DNA from: Akkermansia muciniphila
GTDB taxonomy: Bacteria > Verrucomicrobiota > Verrucomicrobiia > Limisphaerales > F1-80-MAGS106
Length of the DNA stretch: 37,055 nucleotides
Reading direction: 5' to 3'
NCBI GenBank assembly: GCA_945865375.1
Contig: CAMBEJ010000039.1
Location: forward strand, 1 to 37,055
Below, in pieces: positions 27,775-37,055 of the stretch. Positions within the stretch are counted from its first letter, which is position 1; every line of letters begins with the position of its first letter. Below the pieces are notes generated by a model. The model worked only from the letters and a program-made list of their open reading frames with translations. It did not search any database and was not told the origin of the DNA. The position numbers were made by a program, and so were the translations under genes.

Positions 27775-29241
27775 TTAAAACTTATGCGCCGCATGGGCAC
27801 CCAGCAAAAACTCCAGTTGTAGCCACAAGGAATGATCCACGCCCACGCCGGTCCTGTGGTCGTGATTGTATTGGAGCCGGATCTTTGAAAACTCGCTTGG
27901 AAACCACGTGATGTTAGGAGAGATGCGCCAGCGCTCGTCCCTGTCCGGATCGGGTGAAAAACTGGCGCCGCGGCCGACGACGTAATCCCCGCGCAAACCC
28001 AGAATCCAACCCCTCCCGAATCCGTATGACAATTGGGAATAAGATCCGTAATCCGCCAACGTCTCGCGCGGCAGGAACAAATCAGGAGCTCCATCGAGGT
28101 CCCTGTCAAAGGCACCGGTGCCCGCCTCATATCGACGCCAGAGCACTTCACTCTGCCATGTGACAAAAGGGAACCCACCCTGGTGCCGGGAGGATTTCCA
28201 TTTCCACATCCAATCCACGCCATACACCTGGGTGTCCGTATCCGAGCCCGAACCGTTTGGACCGAAAGCGCCGGACGCCCCCGCGAGGACCGTCTGGTTG
28301 TCCGACAGCTCAAACGACACGGCATAACGGGGCGCAAAAAGCAGGTCGTTAAACGCCTTCACAGACCCTTGGCCAACACCGCGTCCATATAGCAGATTTC
28401 CCCCGTTGGAATCCCGAAAACTATGCGCCGTTTCTCCCTGCGAGTTCTGAACCGCAAGAAAAAGCTCGGAATAAAACGGAGTCGGGACGAGCCAAGAAAC
28501 ACGAGCCCCGGGGTTTCGCAATCCATCGCCTCCCAGGAATCGACCCAACACCAGGGGTTGATCCACGAACGCCCAAGTATGCGGATGCGTGGGATTCTGC
28601 CGCCCAAACTCCGTAAAAAACTGCCCGGCTCGCAACTGCAAATTCGATGGCAACGAAATCGTCTCAAGAAACGCCTCCTCCACTTCCACGCCCGACTCTC
28701 CTGTCGAATCGATCTGAAAGACGACGGCGGCCTGCCCACGAAAATACGGATCCACCGCGCCTGTGAAGGCCGTCTCCAAATTCTGCAAAGTGAATCCACG
28801 TTGCTTGGGATCATGGCCGCCGAGCTGGAGGGCGTCCAAGTCGTTGGCTGTTGAACCTCCCACAGCAAGTATCCCCACCACGGAAAGGTCCAGGAAGCTC
28901 CCGGATCGGCCCGCTATTCGGATGGAATCACTGGGTGCCCACGCTTTCGCGCTCTTTTCCCCGACTCCCTTCAAAGCCTTGTCAGCGGACGGCGCAGCTC
29001 GATCCGTGGTGGGAGTATGGGTCAAGGCAACCGGGTCCTTCGACTGCATCGCCTCGATCTGTTTTCGCAGCGCATCGATTTGCTCCTGATGCAATCGCTG
29101 CACCCGCTCCAAACTTTCCTGGAGCCCGTTCAATCGACGCTTCAAATCCCCTACGTTCGACGCATCCTGCGCCTGCGAAGTGATGGCACAGAGGGCCCAC
29201 ACCAAAAGGATGCGGTGGAAATGTTGGAAGTGTCGTACCAC
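27775..29241 (-). CDS. Putative outer-membrane barrel protein of a metal-uptake locus
   Basis: The GTG at 29241 gives 488 aa with a convincing signal peptide (VRHFQHFHRILLVWALCAI then TSQAQ). The open frame extends to 29469 but that part has no leader and overlaps the next gene's end. A coiled coil follows (about 30-66, DLKRRLNGLQESLERVQRLH), as in porins that trimerise or bind the cell wall. The rest has alternating beta-strand patterns, QLRAGQFFTEFGRQNP, and ends in Phe, like many outer-membrane barrels. The end LLGAHAAHKF resembles proteins I recall beside zinc ABC genes, so I infer a zinc or metal pore. It precedes the binding-protein and permease genes. Confidence 0.7.
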   Translation of the reverse strand: MVRHFQHFHRILLVWALCAITSQAQDASNVGDLKRRLNGLQESLERVQRLHQEQIDALRKQIEAMQSKDPVALTHTPTTDRAAPSADKALKGVGEKSAKAWAPSDSIRIAGRSGSFLDLSVVGILAVGGSTANDLDALQLGGHDPKQRGFTLQNLETAFTGAVDPYFRGQAAVVFQIDSTGESGVEVEEAFLETISLPSNLQLRAGQFFTEFGRQNPTHPHTWAFVDQPLVLGRFLGGDGLRNPGARVSWLVPTPFYSELFLAVQNSQGETAHSFRDSNGGNLLYGRGVGQGSVKAFNDLLFAPRYAVSFELSDNQTVLAGASGAFGPNGSGSDTDTQVYGVDWMWKWKSSRHQGGFPFVTWQSEVLWRRYEAGTGAFDRDLDGAPDLFLPRETLADYGSYSQLSYGFGRGWILGLRGDYVVGRGASFSPDPDRDERWRISPNITWFPSEFSKIRLQYNHDHRTGVGVDHSLWLQLEFLLGAHAAHKF

Positions 29242-29465
29242 GCCCCGATTGTTCAGGAAACAGAACTCATTGCAAGTCGCACATGGAGAGACCAGGGCAG
29301 GGAGCAACGGTGTCTGTTCCCAACCGTTCCGGCATGAGAGCGGTTCAAGCAAGTCTGCAAATTGTTGAATGTCGAGATGTGGTAAACCGCGCGGACCGCC
29401 TGGCAGGTCGCCTGACAACGCTCCCCGAACAGCGAGCGATCGTAGCGGGAAGAAATCGGCACGCC

Positions 29466-32400
29466 TCATCTCGTTTGAACCAACCGGCCCGCCGTATCAA
29501 CGGTGATTTCACGGGCACCCACGGGAACCGGGCTCTCTGTTCGTTGACCTCCGGGCCATTGAACCTCGATCGCTGCGGTTGCCCCTGGGAGCGCCAAAAC
29601 CTGCGCCGCCGAATCCTGCGACCAATACCCAGCTCCCGCGTGAATCTCCCTAGCCGGACCAGGGCCGCCCTCAAAACGAAGCCTCACCACCGCGCCCACA
29701 GCTTGTGGATTGGTTTTCCCGCCGATCAGTTTGACCCGCAAACCCACTTTTCCAGACCTATTCCGAAACAGTTTTGTGGCACCACGATTTTGGCCCACCA
29801 CCAGGTCCACGCGGCCATCGTGATCAAAGTCCGCGACCGCACACCCGCGTTGCTCCCCTTCCATTCGTACCCCTGACTTCTGGGTTGGCAACGACTGAAA
29901 CCGCCCATCTCCGAGCCCGCGCAACACAAGCCCTTTGCCACCATCGTACCGCGACGACTCCGGTTCGACGTCGAAAAAGTTTTGTGCCAAAGCCAGGTCC
30001 TCACGACCATCCCCGTCGAAATCCGCCACCGCGAGTCCAAATACCGGCGCAAATTGCGCCTCCACAGGCAACGGCTTGACCTCGAACCTCGAGCCCCGAT
30101 TCAACAAGACAACCGAATCCAGTGTGGACACCTCCAGCACTCGGAAGGATTTGATGTGCTCACCCAGAATCTGTTCGATCGAGGCCTCGCCGAACGCCCG
30201 GAAAGACGCGATACGCTCCGTCATCCCAGGCACATGGCGTCCGAAAAGTTCGAAGTCACGCCAAGGGAGCCTGCGTTCCCTGGGCTTGCCCCAGAAGGTT
30301 TCGGCAACCTCCAGTCTTCCATCGCCATCGGAGTCCCCATAATACACCGAAACGGTGGTGGCAAGGGAAGCCTGGTAGCGCGTGTTGCGCCCCCAGTTGC
30401 CGAGCACCAGATCCATGCGGCCATCCCCATCGAAATCGCCCGAATGGACCGAGTTCCACCACCCCTTCAAACCATTGATTCCGAAGGCCTGAGTCACATC
30501 GGCGAGCTGCCCCCCCGGCCTCCAGGCGAAAACACGAGGGGCGCTCCATTCACAGGCCAGCACCAACTCGGGCAACCCGTCGCCGTCCAGGTCGGTGAAC
30601 ACCGCGCCGCTCACCAATCCGACCGACTTGAGGGCCGCCCCGGCCATCGGACTCTCTTTCCACACTCCTTGTTCGTTGATCAAAAGACGGGAATCCGCAG
30701 CCTCGGGATACCGTCCGCCCACGACGCGCCCCCCCACGAAGACATCCAGATCGCCGTCGCCATCCACATCCCCTGCGGCCAAGGGCCCAGTGGCTGAAGT
30801 CGACCCAGACGAAAGAACGAAGAGTTCGTTTTTTGCGATATCAAAGCCACGCGCCGCCGGGGACTCGGTGTTTCCGTCTTCGTAATTGGACAGCCCGGTC
30901 ACGATACAACGCAACCCTTGGCCCGCGTCCAAAGCGACAATGCCAGTTTGATCGCGCGTTGTCGGCTGAGCGATCTCCGGGCGGTTCCATTCTGAGAAAC
31001 CGCCTTTGCGGTCGTTTCGAAACACCGTCAGCCATCCGTTTTTGCCGCTTCCCACAATCAAATCGTCAAACCCGTCGGCATCCACATCGAACCAGGCCAC
31101 ACCCGGCCCTAGTTGGCTTAGCTTTCTCGAAAGGAAGGGTTGTCGTTCGAAATCATCAAACAGCTCATCCCTGTGCCCATGCTGGATCAAGTGGCTGGCG
31201 TCGGAGAACAAAACTCCCTCCACGGGTTCGTTCTTCGCTGCCACCGGCACTCCCGATGCTTCGTCGATTTCATACAGCCGGAGGGACTGCACCCCTTCAA
31301 CATGCGAAACGCGCCCTCCGCGCCATGACACTTCCAACGTCATGAGCTGCTGATCCGGGCGTCCCGCAAAGACACGCATGGCCTCGTCACAGGACAGGTA
31401 GCGTCCCCCGCACATCATCTCCTGGCTCTGGGAAGGCACAGCTCCGTTCAACAAACGCACCCTGGCCCCCACCCCTCGCGTGTTTCCAGAAAGCCCGCGC
31501 AGCCGAACCCCGACCCTCGATGCCGTCCCTTCGTTTCGGTAAACCCCGGCAGCCGAGTTAAGATTGTTCACCACCAGATCCAGGTCGCCGTCGTGATCCA
31601 GATCCGCCAGCGCCATTCCATGGGAAACGCCGACATCATCAAATCCCCAAGCGGAACTCTTGTCGGTGAAGGTCAAATCGCCCTGGTTGCGAAAAGCTAG
31701 GCTCGCCGTCTGGAGGCTGGGGAATCGACGCAGGTTCTCCTCAGCGCTACCGCCCGCATCGCTCCTTCCATCCGGGCCCCGGGTGGCGCGCAACGTGTCG
31801 GCATCCAGCACATCGCGGTCATTTCCGGTACCCACCAGCAAGTCCTCGTATCCATCCAGATCCACATCCATAAACACGGGAGTCCAGGACCACTCAGTGG
31901 CGCTCAGTCCGCTCAAAAACGCGATCTCGGCGTAAGTTCCATCACCCCGGTTCAAGAAGAGTGTGTTGCGAAAGACTTCGGGTTGAAACTCAGGATCTTC
32001 CAAACGCGACTCCATGCCGCCTCGCATGAAGCTTGCCCTCTGACGCTGACGCGCCCCCGGGTCACGGCTCAACATATCGACCACGATAAAATCATCCAGA
32101 CCGTCCCGGTTGATATCGGCGAAATCAACCCCCATGGAGGACATGCTCATGTTGCGGAGCTGGTATTTCGGCGCAGCCCTGAACCTCTTGCCGCCCTCGT
32201 TCATCCACAGTTTGTCGGTGGACAGCATAAAATCGTTGCAGACATAGATATCGGGATTCAGATCCCCGTTCAGATCGCGAAAAGCCACGCTCAATCCCCA
32301 GTCCCTGGGTGGCTCCGTCAATGATTGCCCCGAGTCGTCGGCGAAGGCGCCGCCCTTCCACGACACCGGACCAAAACGGCCTCCGCCTTTGTTGATATAA

Positions 32401-33188
32401 AGCAGGTCCGGCTCACCGAGTTCATTGACCACAACGCCACGCCCTCGTTTGGCCAGCACCGCCGAGAACCTGTCCGCTGGAAAAACCTGGGGCCTTCCAC
32501 CCACGATCTTCACATCGGGGCGCACCCCGTCGAAACCGTCCTTATAAGTCGTCGTCCGGTAGTTGCACACATAGAGGTCCAAATCCCCATCCCCATCCAT
32601 GTCGCCCATCGCCATCGAAGTCGCCCCAAACTTGGGCGCCAACCCGCTCTCCAACATTTCCGTAAAATGGCCCTTGCCGTCGTTCAGAAACAAACGCGTG
32701 CCCCGCCCTATGGCATTCACCAACAGATCCAGGTCTCCGTCGCCATCCACGTCCGCGAGCAGGACGCCGGTCGAATATTGTCCTGGGCAGGCAACCCCGG
32801 ACGAAGCTGTCACATCCTCGAAGCGCATGCCGCCCAGGTTGCGGTACAAAACATTCGAACCCTCGAGCCGACAACAATAGATGTCGCACCACCCATCTCC
32901 ATCCACATCTCCCAGGGCCACTCCTGAGCCGTTTTCATAGATCCGGTTCATGGCCGCCGAGGCTTCCGCGAGATGATTTGTAAATGTGATTCCGGTGATT
33001 GTGGAATCGAGTCTCCGAAACCCTGCGGCTCCGGTTCCGGGATGTTTCAATGCCGCGCTGCGAAAACCCATCCCTTCCTCCCACAAAAAATTTGGCTCTC
33101 CAGCAACAAGACAATGTCCCACTAGCACGAGGCACCCCAGGATCGAACTCAGAGATAACCCCACGCCGGATGATGACACGCTTTGCAT
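29466..33188 (-). CDS. FG-GAP repeat protein with two ASPIC/UnbV domains
   Basis: The 1240-aa exported protein has a signal segment (about 12-30) and at least fourteen calcium-binding-type loops of the DxDxDG kind (for example DVDGDGDLD, DLDHDGDLD, DFDGDGRMD), so it is probably one or two beta-propellers. An ASPIC/UnbV domain sits near the middle (about 549-640, GVRLRGLSGNTRGVGARVRL) and a second at the C-terminus (about 1140-1215, VGLRVKLIGG), so two propeller-plus-ASPIC units appear fused. ASPIC/UnbV proteins are common and uncharacterised in Verrucomicrobiota and Planctomycetota; a surface or carbohydrate-binding role is guessed. The start is the ATG at 33188, 37 nt after the dehydrogenase gene, so they may be co-transcribed. 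Confidence 0.9.
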   Translation of the reverse strand: MQSVSSSGVGLSLSSILGCLVLVGHCLVAGEPNFLWEEGMGFRSAALKHPGTGAAGFRRLDSTITGITFTNHLAEASAAMNRIYENGSGVALGDVDGDGWCDIYCCRLEGSNVLYRNLGGMRFEDVTASSGVACPGQYSTGVLLADVDGDGDLDLLVNAIGRGTRLFLNDGKGHFTEMLESGLAPKFGATSMAMGDMDGDGDLDLYVCNYRTTTYKDGFDGVRPDVKIVGGRPQVFPADRFSAVLAKRGRGVVVNELGEPDLLYINKGGGRFGPVSWKGGAFADDSGQSLTEPPRDWGLSVAFRDLNGDLNPDIYVCNDFMLSTDKLWMNEGGKRFRAAPKYQLRNMSMSSMGVDFADINRDGLDDFIVVDMLSRDPGARQRQRASFMRGGMESRLEDPEFQPEVFRNTLFLNRGDGTYAEIAFLSGLSATEWSWTPVFMDVDLDGYEDLLVGTGNDRDVLDADTLRATRGPDGRSDAGGSAEENLRRFPSLQTASLAFRNQGDLTFTDKSSAWGFDDVGVSHGMALADLDHDGDLDLVVNNLNSAAGVYRNEGTASRVGVRLRGLSGNTRGVGARVRLLNGAVPSQSQEMMCGGRYLSCDEAMRVFAGRPDQQLMTLEVSWRGGRVSHVEGVQSLRLYEIDEASGVPVAAKNEPVEGVLFSDASHLIQHGHRDELFDDFERQPFLSRKLSQLGPGVAWFDVDADGFDDLIVGSGKNGWLTVFRNDRKGGFSEWNRPEIAQPTTRDQTGIVALDAGQGLRCIVTGLSNYEDGNTESPAARGFDIAKNELFVLSSGSTSATGPLAAGDVDGDGDLDVFVGGRVVGGRYPEAADSRLLINEQGVWKESPMAGAALKSVGLVSGAVFTDLDGDGLPELVLACEWSAPRVFAWRPGGQLADVTQAFGINGLKGWWNSVHSGDFDGDGRMDLVLGNWGRNTRYQASLATTVSVYYGDSDGDGRLEVAETFWGKPRERRLPWRDFELFGRHVPGMTERIASFRAFGEASIEQILGEHIKSFRVLEVSTLDSVVLLNRGSRFEVKPLPVEAQFAPVFGLAVADFDGDGREDLALAQNFFDVEPESSRYDGGKGLVLRGLGDGRFQSLPTQKSGVRMEGEQRGCAVADFDHDGRVDLVVGQNRGATKLFRNRSGKVGLRVKLIGGKTNPQAVGAVVRLRFEGGPGPAREIHAGAGYWSQDSAAQVLALPGATAAIEVQWPGGQRTESPVPVGAREITVDTAGRLVQTR

Positions 33189-33225
33189 CGACCCTATTTC
33201 ACCAGGTGTGTTCTCAGGGGTCGCA

Positions 33226-36200
33226 TCATTTCAATGTCGAGAGATACTCCACCAGATTCCGAACGTCTCGCGGACTCAGAACTTTCCCCATCTCTTCTGG
33301 CATTCCAGACAAGCCTTTCTGGCGGGCCTTGATCTCGGACTTTTTCAGCGTCAACATCCCATCTTCGGGCGAATTGACGATCACTTCGTTCGCTGTCTCA
33401 CTCTTGACAATACCGGCGTAGTCGCGACCGTCATGAAGGGTGATCATCACGTTCTCGTAGCCGGGGGCAATTTGTTTGTTTGGGAAAAGGATGGACTCGA
33501 GGATGTATTCCCTTTTCTGCCGCGTCCCGATGCCCGTGAGAACTGGCCCCGCTTCTCCCCCTTCTCCGTTGACTTGATGGCAACGGACGCAAGCCACATC
33601 CTGGCGCTCCGAGAAGATTCGTTTGCCAGCCTCCGGATCTCCACCTAGCAACATGTCGCGCAACCCGGCATCCGCGTAGTCCTTGGGCAGTGATTCTTTG
33701 TAGGTCGCAAGTTTGGCCTTGATCAAGGGGGCCGTTCGTCTCGCTGCCGTCTCCAGGACATCCCAGCGCAGCCCATCGGGCAGTGTTCCCGCCACCAAGG
33801 TGTCGAGGTAGGTCATCAGAACTTCATCCACTCCCCCATCAGGCAAATCGCTCATGGCGAGCAACGCGTCCTGCTTTTCCGCCACGGACCCCTTTGACAA
33901 GACCGACTTCAGGTTTGCGAACGCGTTGCCGGTTTTGGTTCGAGCCTGAAGTCGCGTGGCTTCGCGCCGCACGACTTCTTCGCCATCCTCAAACGCTTTC
34001 GAAAGAAGTTCGGAAAAATTTGAAGGCATCAGGGTCGCCAAGGAATGCAGGGCTTCCACCCGCGCCTTTGGAGGCGCTGTCCTGGTCGTGAGCACGTTCG
34101 CGAGAAGGCTTGAGGCTGATTCGATTTTCAAATCCGCAATGGCCTGCGCCGCGGCGACCAGGACGGGTTCGGAGTTTTGTTTGAGCAATCGGGGAAGGAC
34201 TTTCGAGAGCGCCTGGGCTGCGGGCTCGGCTTCGCGTTGGGGTAAAGGCCTGTAAACACCCACCACACGATCCCGGGGCTTAGGATTTTGCCAGGATCCA
34301 AGCGCACGAAGGGCTTCGACGCGGGTCTCGGTGGGCACATCGCCTCGTGTGGCATAGGCCGCGAGGCGGGTTGCCGCCTCGGCGGAACCAAGGCGATAGT
34401 TTGCATTCACCACACGGTAGCCCAGGGAAAGGGAATCCACCCGGCCCTCAGCCAGTGCCGCCAGGGCGGGTAGAGCCTCGTTCACCGGTGCATCGTTGAT
34501 CGCACGGGCGGCTTCGGCGGTGATGAATGCTTCGGTGTCCTTCAGAAAGCCCGCGATCTCCGGGCGTTGGAGCCGGCGCATGGCAAGCAAAGACGCTAGG
34601 CGCACGGAAGGGGAGGGGTCTTTCGAAGCCGTTTTCAATGCGGTCACATCGTTCAACCACGTGAGCGCCGCGACACCGGCATGCCGCAAAAACACGTCCT
34701 GGTCAGCGTTTTCACGGATCATGCGAAAGAGCGGCTGAGTGGCGTTCCGATCGCCGATGTGCCCCAGCGCCATGGCCGCGAAAAAGCGAACGCGCGTGTT
34801 CCGGTCCTCCAACAGTTTGAGAAGCGGCCTCATGGCCTCATTCGATTTTGCCTCCCCAAGCACTTTGGCAACCTGGGCGCGCACTTCCGCATCCGGATCC
34901 TTGAGGAGCGGAATGAGCGGGTTCACGGCTGTCACGTCGCGTCGTCCGATCTGGCCGATACCCCAAATCCCGTGCAGTCGTGGAAGGAGGCTGCCTTCCT
35001 TTTTCGCCGCCTCGAGCAAGGGCGCCAGTCCCGCTCGCCCTTTATCAGCGAGGGCAAACTGCGCTTCCCGTCGCACCCGCATGTCCCGGTGACTCAGCAG
35101 ACCCAGCAACTCCGCCGGAGGACGGCCCTCCATGCCTTCTCCCAGCAGGCGGCGCGTCTCCTGGACAACCGGATCCTGTTGCGCCATCGAATGGGTGACC
35201 CGGTAGATCCGACCCTTGCTCGACTTCGGCCAGCCCTGATGCCAGTCGCTGAAATACAGGGCGCCATCCGGGCCCATATCGACGTCCGTGGGCAGAATGT
35301 CTCCGATGAATTCGGTGGATCGATCCATTTCGAAACCGGCCCCTTTTTGTTTCAACAAATAGGACGTGATGCGGCTGTTCGAGCTAGCCCCTTTAAAATG
35401 GCACAGGAAAAAGTGATTCTCCAATTCCCTCGGCAGCCCCGTGCCGTAGTTGTAGACCAAGCCTGAGGGGCCGTTGTCAATGTTGACGATGGGCGGCGTG
35501 ATGTAGGCGGGTTGGCCATCGTGGAGGGGCCACCACAGTTTTTCAAAATTCCATGGCCCCGCGTTTCCGAGCGGGCTGTGCTGATACCCAATCCTCCAGC
35601 CGCTATCGCTGCCTTCGACAAGGTAAACCCATCGCTCCCGATCGCCCTGGTCGGAATCGTTGTCACCTGTGAATAGATTTCCGTGTTGATCGAACGCGAG
35701 CTCCTGGGGATTGCGCAGACCACGGGCGAACACCTCGAGTTCAGAGCCATCGAGATTGCAGCGAAAAACCGATCCTTCATCGGGAACATCGAGCGTTTTG
35801 CCCTCGCGCGTTCGGATGTGCGCGCCGCGGTCGCCGATGCTGAAGTAAAGCCGCCCATCGGGCCCGATGATCAGGCCATGCAAGTCGTGCCCTGTGTAGT
35901 TGTAATGAACACCGTAACCGTCGCTCATCACCTCCCGGACCTCCGCCTTGCCATCCCCGTCGGTGTCCTTCAGCCGCCACACTTTGGGAATGTTCGTGAA
36001 GAACACTTCACCCTTGTGGGCCAACACCCCCGAGGCAATCCCATCCAGAATGTGGTTGAATCCATCCGCAAAAACCGTCGATTTATCGGCTTTGCCATCC
36101 CCATTCGTGTCCTCGATCAAACGGACCACTTCGCTCTCCACCCCGAGTTCACTGACTCTGGGGCCGAGGAATTTCTTAAGCATCGACAGCCGGTCATCGT

Positions 36201-36561
36201 TGTTGCGCGAAGCGAGATCGTCCTCAAGCCACGCCATGTAGTGGCGGATGTCGAGGACGCTGGACCGGTACCGATATGTTTCAGACGTGTAAATCCGACC
36301 CTTGTCGTCGATCGTGAAAGCGACAGGATTGGCCAGCATCGGCTCCGCCGCAAAAACCTCCACTTTGTAACCGGGGGGCACGCGAAACCGGCGGATGGCT
36401 TGTTCTGCTTCGCTGGATGCGGCGGCGACAACAGGCTGGGCCTGCCGGACATCGGGTTGCAGGGAATTTGGACCCACGTCCGCGCTGCGGAGAGCGACTA
36501 GAAAAAGAGAACCCGCAAGCGTGCAGAGCGGCGCGGCCATCCGTGGAGCAAGGTGTGACAT
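33226..36561 (-). CDS. Membrane-bound dehydrogenase / HEAT / haem-binding protein
   Basis: The 1111-aa exported protein has three parts. Residues about 55-480 form a beta-propeller related to glucose/sorbosone dehydrogenases, of the Pirellula-Verrucomicrobium type (PPGYKVEVFAAEPMLANP; YTGHDLHGLIIGPDGRLYFS). Residues about 490-900 are HEAT-like helical repeats (AEVRAQVAKVLGEAKSNEA). The last about 150 residues are a c-type cytochrome-like domain with CVRCH (about 991-995) and ILFPNKQIAPGYEN. Such proteins probably oxidise sugars or alcohols in the periplasm and pass electrons to the haem. A signal segment lies at about 10-26; a second ATG at 36540 would fit as well. It is the first gene before the FG-GAP protein. 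Confidence 0.92.
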   Translation of the reverse strand: MSHLAPRMAAPLCTLAGSLFLVALRSADVGPNSLQPDVRQAQPVVAAASSEAEQAIRRFRVPPGYKVEVFAAEPMLANPVAFTIDDKGRIYTSETYRYRSSVLDIRHYMAWLEDDLASRNNDDRLSMLKKFLGPRVSELGVESEVVRLIEDTNGDGKADKSTVFADGFNHILDGIASGVLAHKGEVFFTNIPKVWRLKDTDGDGKAEVREVMSDGYGVHYNYTGHDLHGLIIGPDGRLYFSIGDRGAHIRTREGKTLDVPDEGSVFRCNLDGSELEVFARGLRNPQELAFDQHGNLFTGDNDSDQGDRERWVYLVEGSDSGWRIGYQHSPLGNAGPWNFEKLWWPLHDGQPAYITPPIVNIDNGPSGLVYNYGTGLPRELENHFFLCHFKGASSNSRITSYLLKQKGAGFEMDRSTEFIGDILPTDVDMGPDGALYFSDWHQGWPKSSKGRIYRVTHSMAQQDPVVQETRRLLGEGMEGRPPAELLGLLSHRDMRVRREAQFALADKGRAGLAPLLEAAKKEGSLLPRLHGIWGIGQIGRRDVTAVNPLIPLLKDPDAEVRAQVAKVLGEAKSNEAMRPLLKLLEDRNTRVRFFAAMALGHIGDRNATQPLFRMIRENADQDVFLRHAGVAALTWLNDVTALKTASKDPSPSVRLASLLAMRRLQRPEIAGFLKDTEAFITAEAARAINDAPVNEALPALAALAEGRVDSLSLGYRVVNANYRLGSAEAATRLAAYATRGDVPTETRVEALRALGSWQNPKPRDRVVGVYRPLPQREAEPAAQALSKVLPRLLKQNSEPVLVAAAQAIADLKIESASSLLANVLTTRTAPPKARVEALHSLATLMPSNFSELLSKAFEDGEEVVRREATRLQARTKTGNAFANLKSVLSKGSVAEKQDALLAMSDLPDGGVDEVLMTYLDTLVAGTLPDGLRWDVLETAARRTAPLIKAKLATYKESLPKDYADAGLRDMLLGGDPEAGKRIFSERQDVACVRCHQVNGEGGEAGPVLTGIGTRQKREYILESILFPNKQIAPGYENVMITLHDGRDYAGIVKSETANEVIVNSPEDGMLTLKKSEIKARQKGLSGMPEEMGKVLSPRDVRNLVEYLSTLK

Positions 36562-36679
36562 CCCTCAATGTTAGGAAGCCGGAGCGAGGAATCAACCTAG
36601 ATCCGACAGTGACTGATAAAAGTCACCCACTTGGACTGCAACCAAGGGAATCCAACTCATATCCGTGTGAAGAGGCAGT

Positions 36680-36691
36680 ATTGAATTCAAT
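36680..36691. promoter_or_regulatory. 12-bp perfect palindrome between divergent genes
   Basis: ATTGAATTCAAT is a perfect palindrome 29 nt before the ATG at 36721, in the 159-nt gap between the divergent dehydrogenase gene (start 36561) and the truncated ATPase gene. Its position suggests an operator, but only one copy exists and no promoter boxes are clear. Confidence 0.25.
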
Positions 36692-36720
36692 CCTATTGAG
36701 AGCCGCTACAGTTGAAGCCC

Positions 36721-36936
36721 ATGCTCACGAGCCTCAAAATCAACGGTTTCAAGAACCTCTTGAGCGTGGACGTTCGCTTCGGTCCTTTCACCTGCATTGC
36801 CGGCACAAATGGAGTGGGCAAGTCCAATCTCTTTGACGCGATCCGGTTCCTGAGTTTGGCCGCTAAACAGAGCCTGTCCCACGGGTGTGTGGGCAAACCA
36901 GCAGTGGAAGATCAAGGGGTCACATCTCACAATTAA
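36721..36936 (+). pseudogene. AAA/SMC-like ATPase, truncated after Walker A
   Basis: The 71-residue frame begins MLTSLKINGFKNLLSV, then FTCIAGTNGVGKSNLFDAIR, the N-terminal P-loop of an RecF/SMC-type AAA ATPase of the kind often found with retron, Old- or Septu-like genes. The family has 350 residues or more. Here similarity ends at about FLSLAA (36855-36865), and the remaining residues run through the 5' flank of the transposase gene before stopping. I infer that the transposable element interrupted the gene; the rest may lie beyond the window. A TTG 9 nt upstream would be an alternative start. The nuclease or partner cannot be told. Confidence 0.75.
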
Positions 36937-37055
36937 ACAATTGACATGACGGGAGTGGGATAAGCCTGACTGTTATGGCCCGACCGTTGCGGATCGAGAA
37001 ATTGGGGGGATGGTATCACGTTACTGCCCGGGGTAACGAGCGCAAGGCCATCTTC
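36865..37055 (+). mobile_element. Left part of an IS200/RAYT-type element
   Basis: The left end is placed where ATPase similarity ends, near 36865-36870. The 110-nt flank before the transposase contains a small hairpin, CCCAC (36878-36882) with GTGGG (36889-36893), and CAATT-AAAC-AATTG (36930-36943). TCCCAC (36877-36882) also has its complement at 36955-36960. Subterminal hairpins are expected for IS200/IS605-type single-strand transposition, but the exact end is not fixed. The right end lies outside the window. Confidence 0.5.
36975..37055 (+). CDS. REP-associated tyrosine transposase (RAYT-like), partial
   Basis: Only the first 27 codons are in the window. MARPLRIEKLGGWYHVTARG, followed by NERKAIF, is the typical start of Y1_Tnp-domain transposases related to IS200 and of RAYTs, which cut single-stranded DNA with a tyrosine. 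The HUH histidine pair and the catalytic tyrosine lie further along and cannot be checked. RAYTs often stay as single copies and are linked to short palindromic repeats; this window has such repeats. No Shine-Dalgarno site is obvious at the ATG at 36975. Confidence 0.85.
   Translation, partial: MARPLRIEKLGGWYHVTARGNERKAIF

Overview
The window looks like chromosome from a Verrucomicrobiota or, less likely, Planctomycetota bacterium; a Limisphaerales/Pedosphaera-type lineage is my inference. The evidence is the gene content: a DUF1549/DUF1553 protein paired with a DUF1501 protein, a very large membrane-bound-dehydrogenase/HEAT/haem protein of the Pirellula-Verrucomicrobium type, an FG-GAP protein with two ASPIC/UnbV domains, and a Gfo/Idh/MocA oxidoreductase with a twin-arginine leader. 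Shine-Dalgarno sites are mostly absent or weak. I see no rRNA, tRNA, CRISPR array or prophage.

Layout. 1-401 is non-coding and built of nested inverted repeats. 402-8031 (minus) is a probable operon: a large exported membrane protein, an ABC ATPase, two paralogous ABC-2 permeases and a CmcI-like methyltransferase. 8122-8284 and 9480-9665 are two inverted-repeat elements with (GTAATC)n arms, one on each side of mrp (plus). 9674-15743 (minus) holds a GAF/HD-GYP gene with a frameshift, yhbY, a Gfo/Idh/MocA oxidoreductase, a CPXCG zinc-ribbon protein, a TMEM14-like gene with an in-frame stop, and hrpB. 16142-21637 (plus) holds the DUF1549/DUF1553 and DUF1501 pair and an esterase-like hydrolase. 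21924-23054 (plus) is a DegT-type aminotransferase, followed by the two ends of a cation diffusion facilitator gene whose middle is missing. 23405-25610 (minus) has a sugar-phosphate isomerase-like TIM barrel and an MFS transporter. 25774-29241 (minus) is a zinc/manganese uptake locus: permease, binding protein and a putative outer-membrane barrel, with no ATPase gene. 29466-36561 (minus) holds the FG-GAP/ASPIC protein and the dehydrogenase/HEAT/cytochrome protein. The last 335 bases hold an AAA ATPase gene cut off after its Walker A region, then the start of a REP-associated tyrosine transposase (RAYT-like) running off the window.

Two things stand out. First, a family of short elements has CTCAG ends, an evenly spaced 49-nt arm and TAATC-type hexamer repeats. 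Three arms align without gaps, and a RAYT-like transposase lies in the same window, so these may be non-autonomous mobile elements. Second, four genes are broken in four different ways within 25 kb: a nonsense codon, a frameshift at a G tract, an internal deletion, and a truncation beside the transposase. That points to active gene decay or to assembly error.
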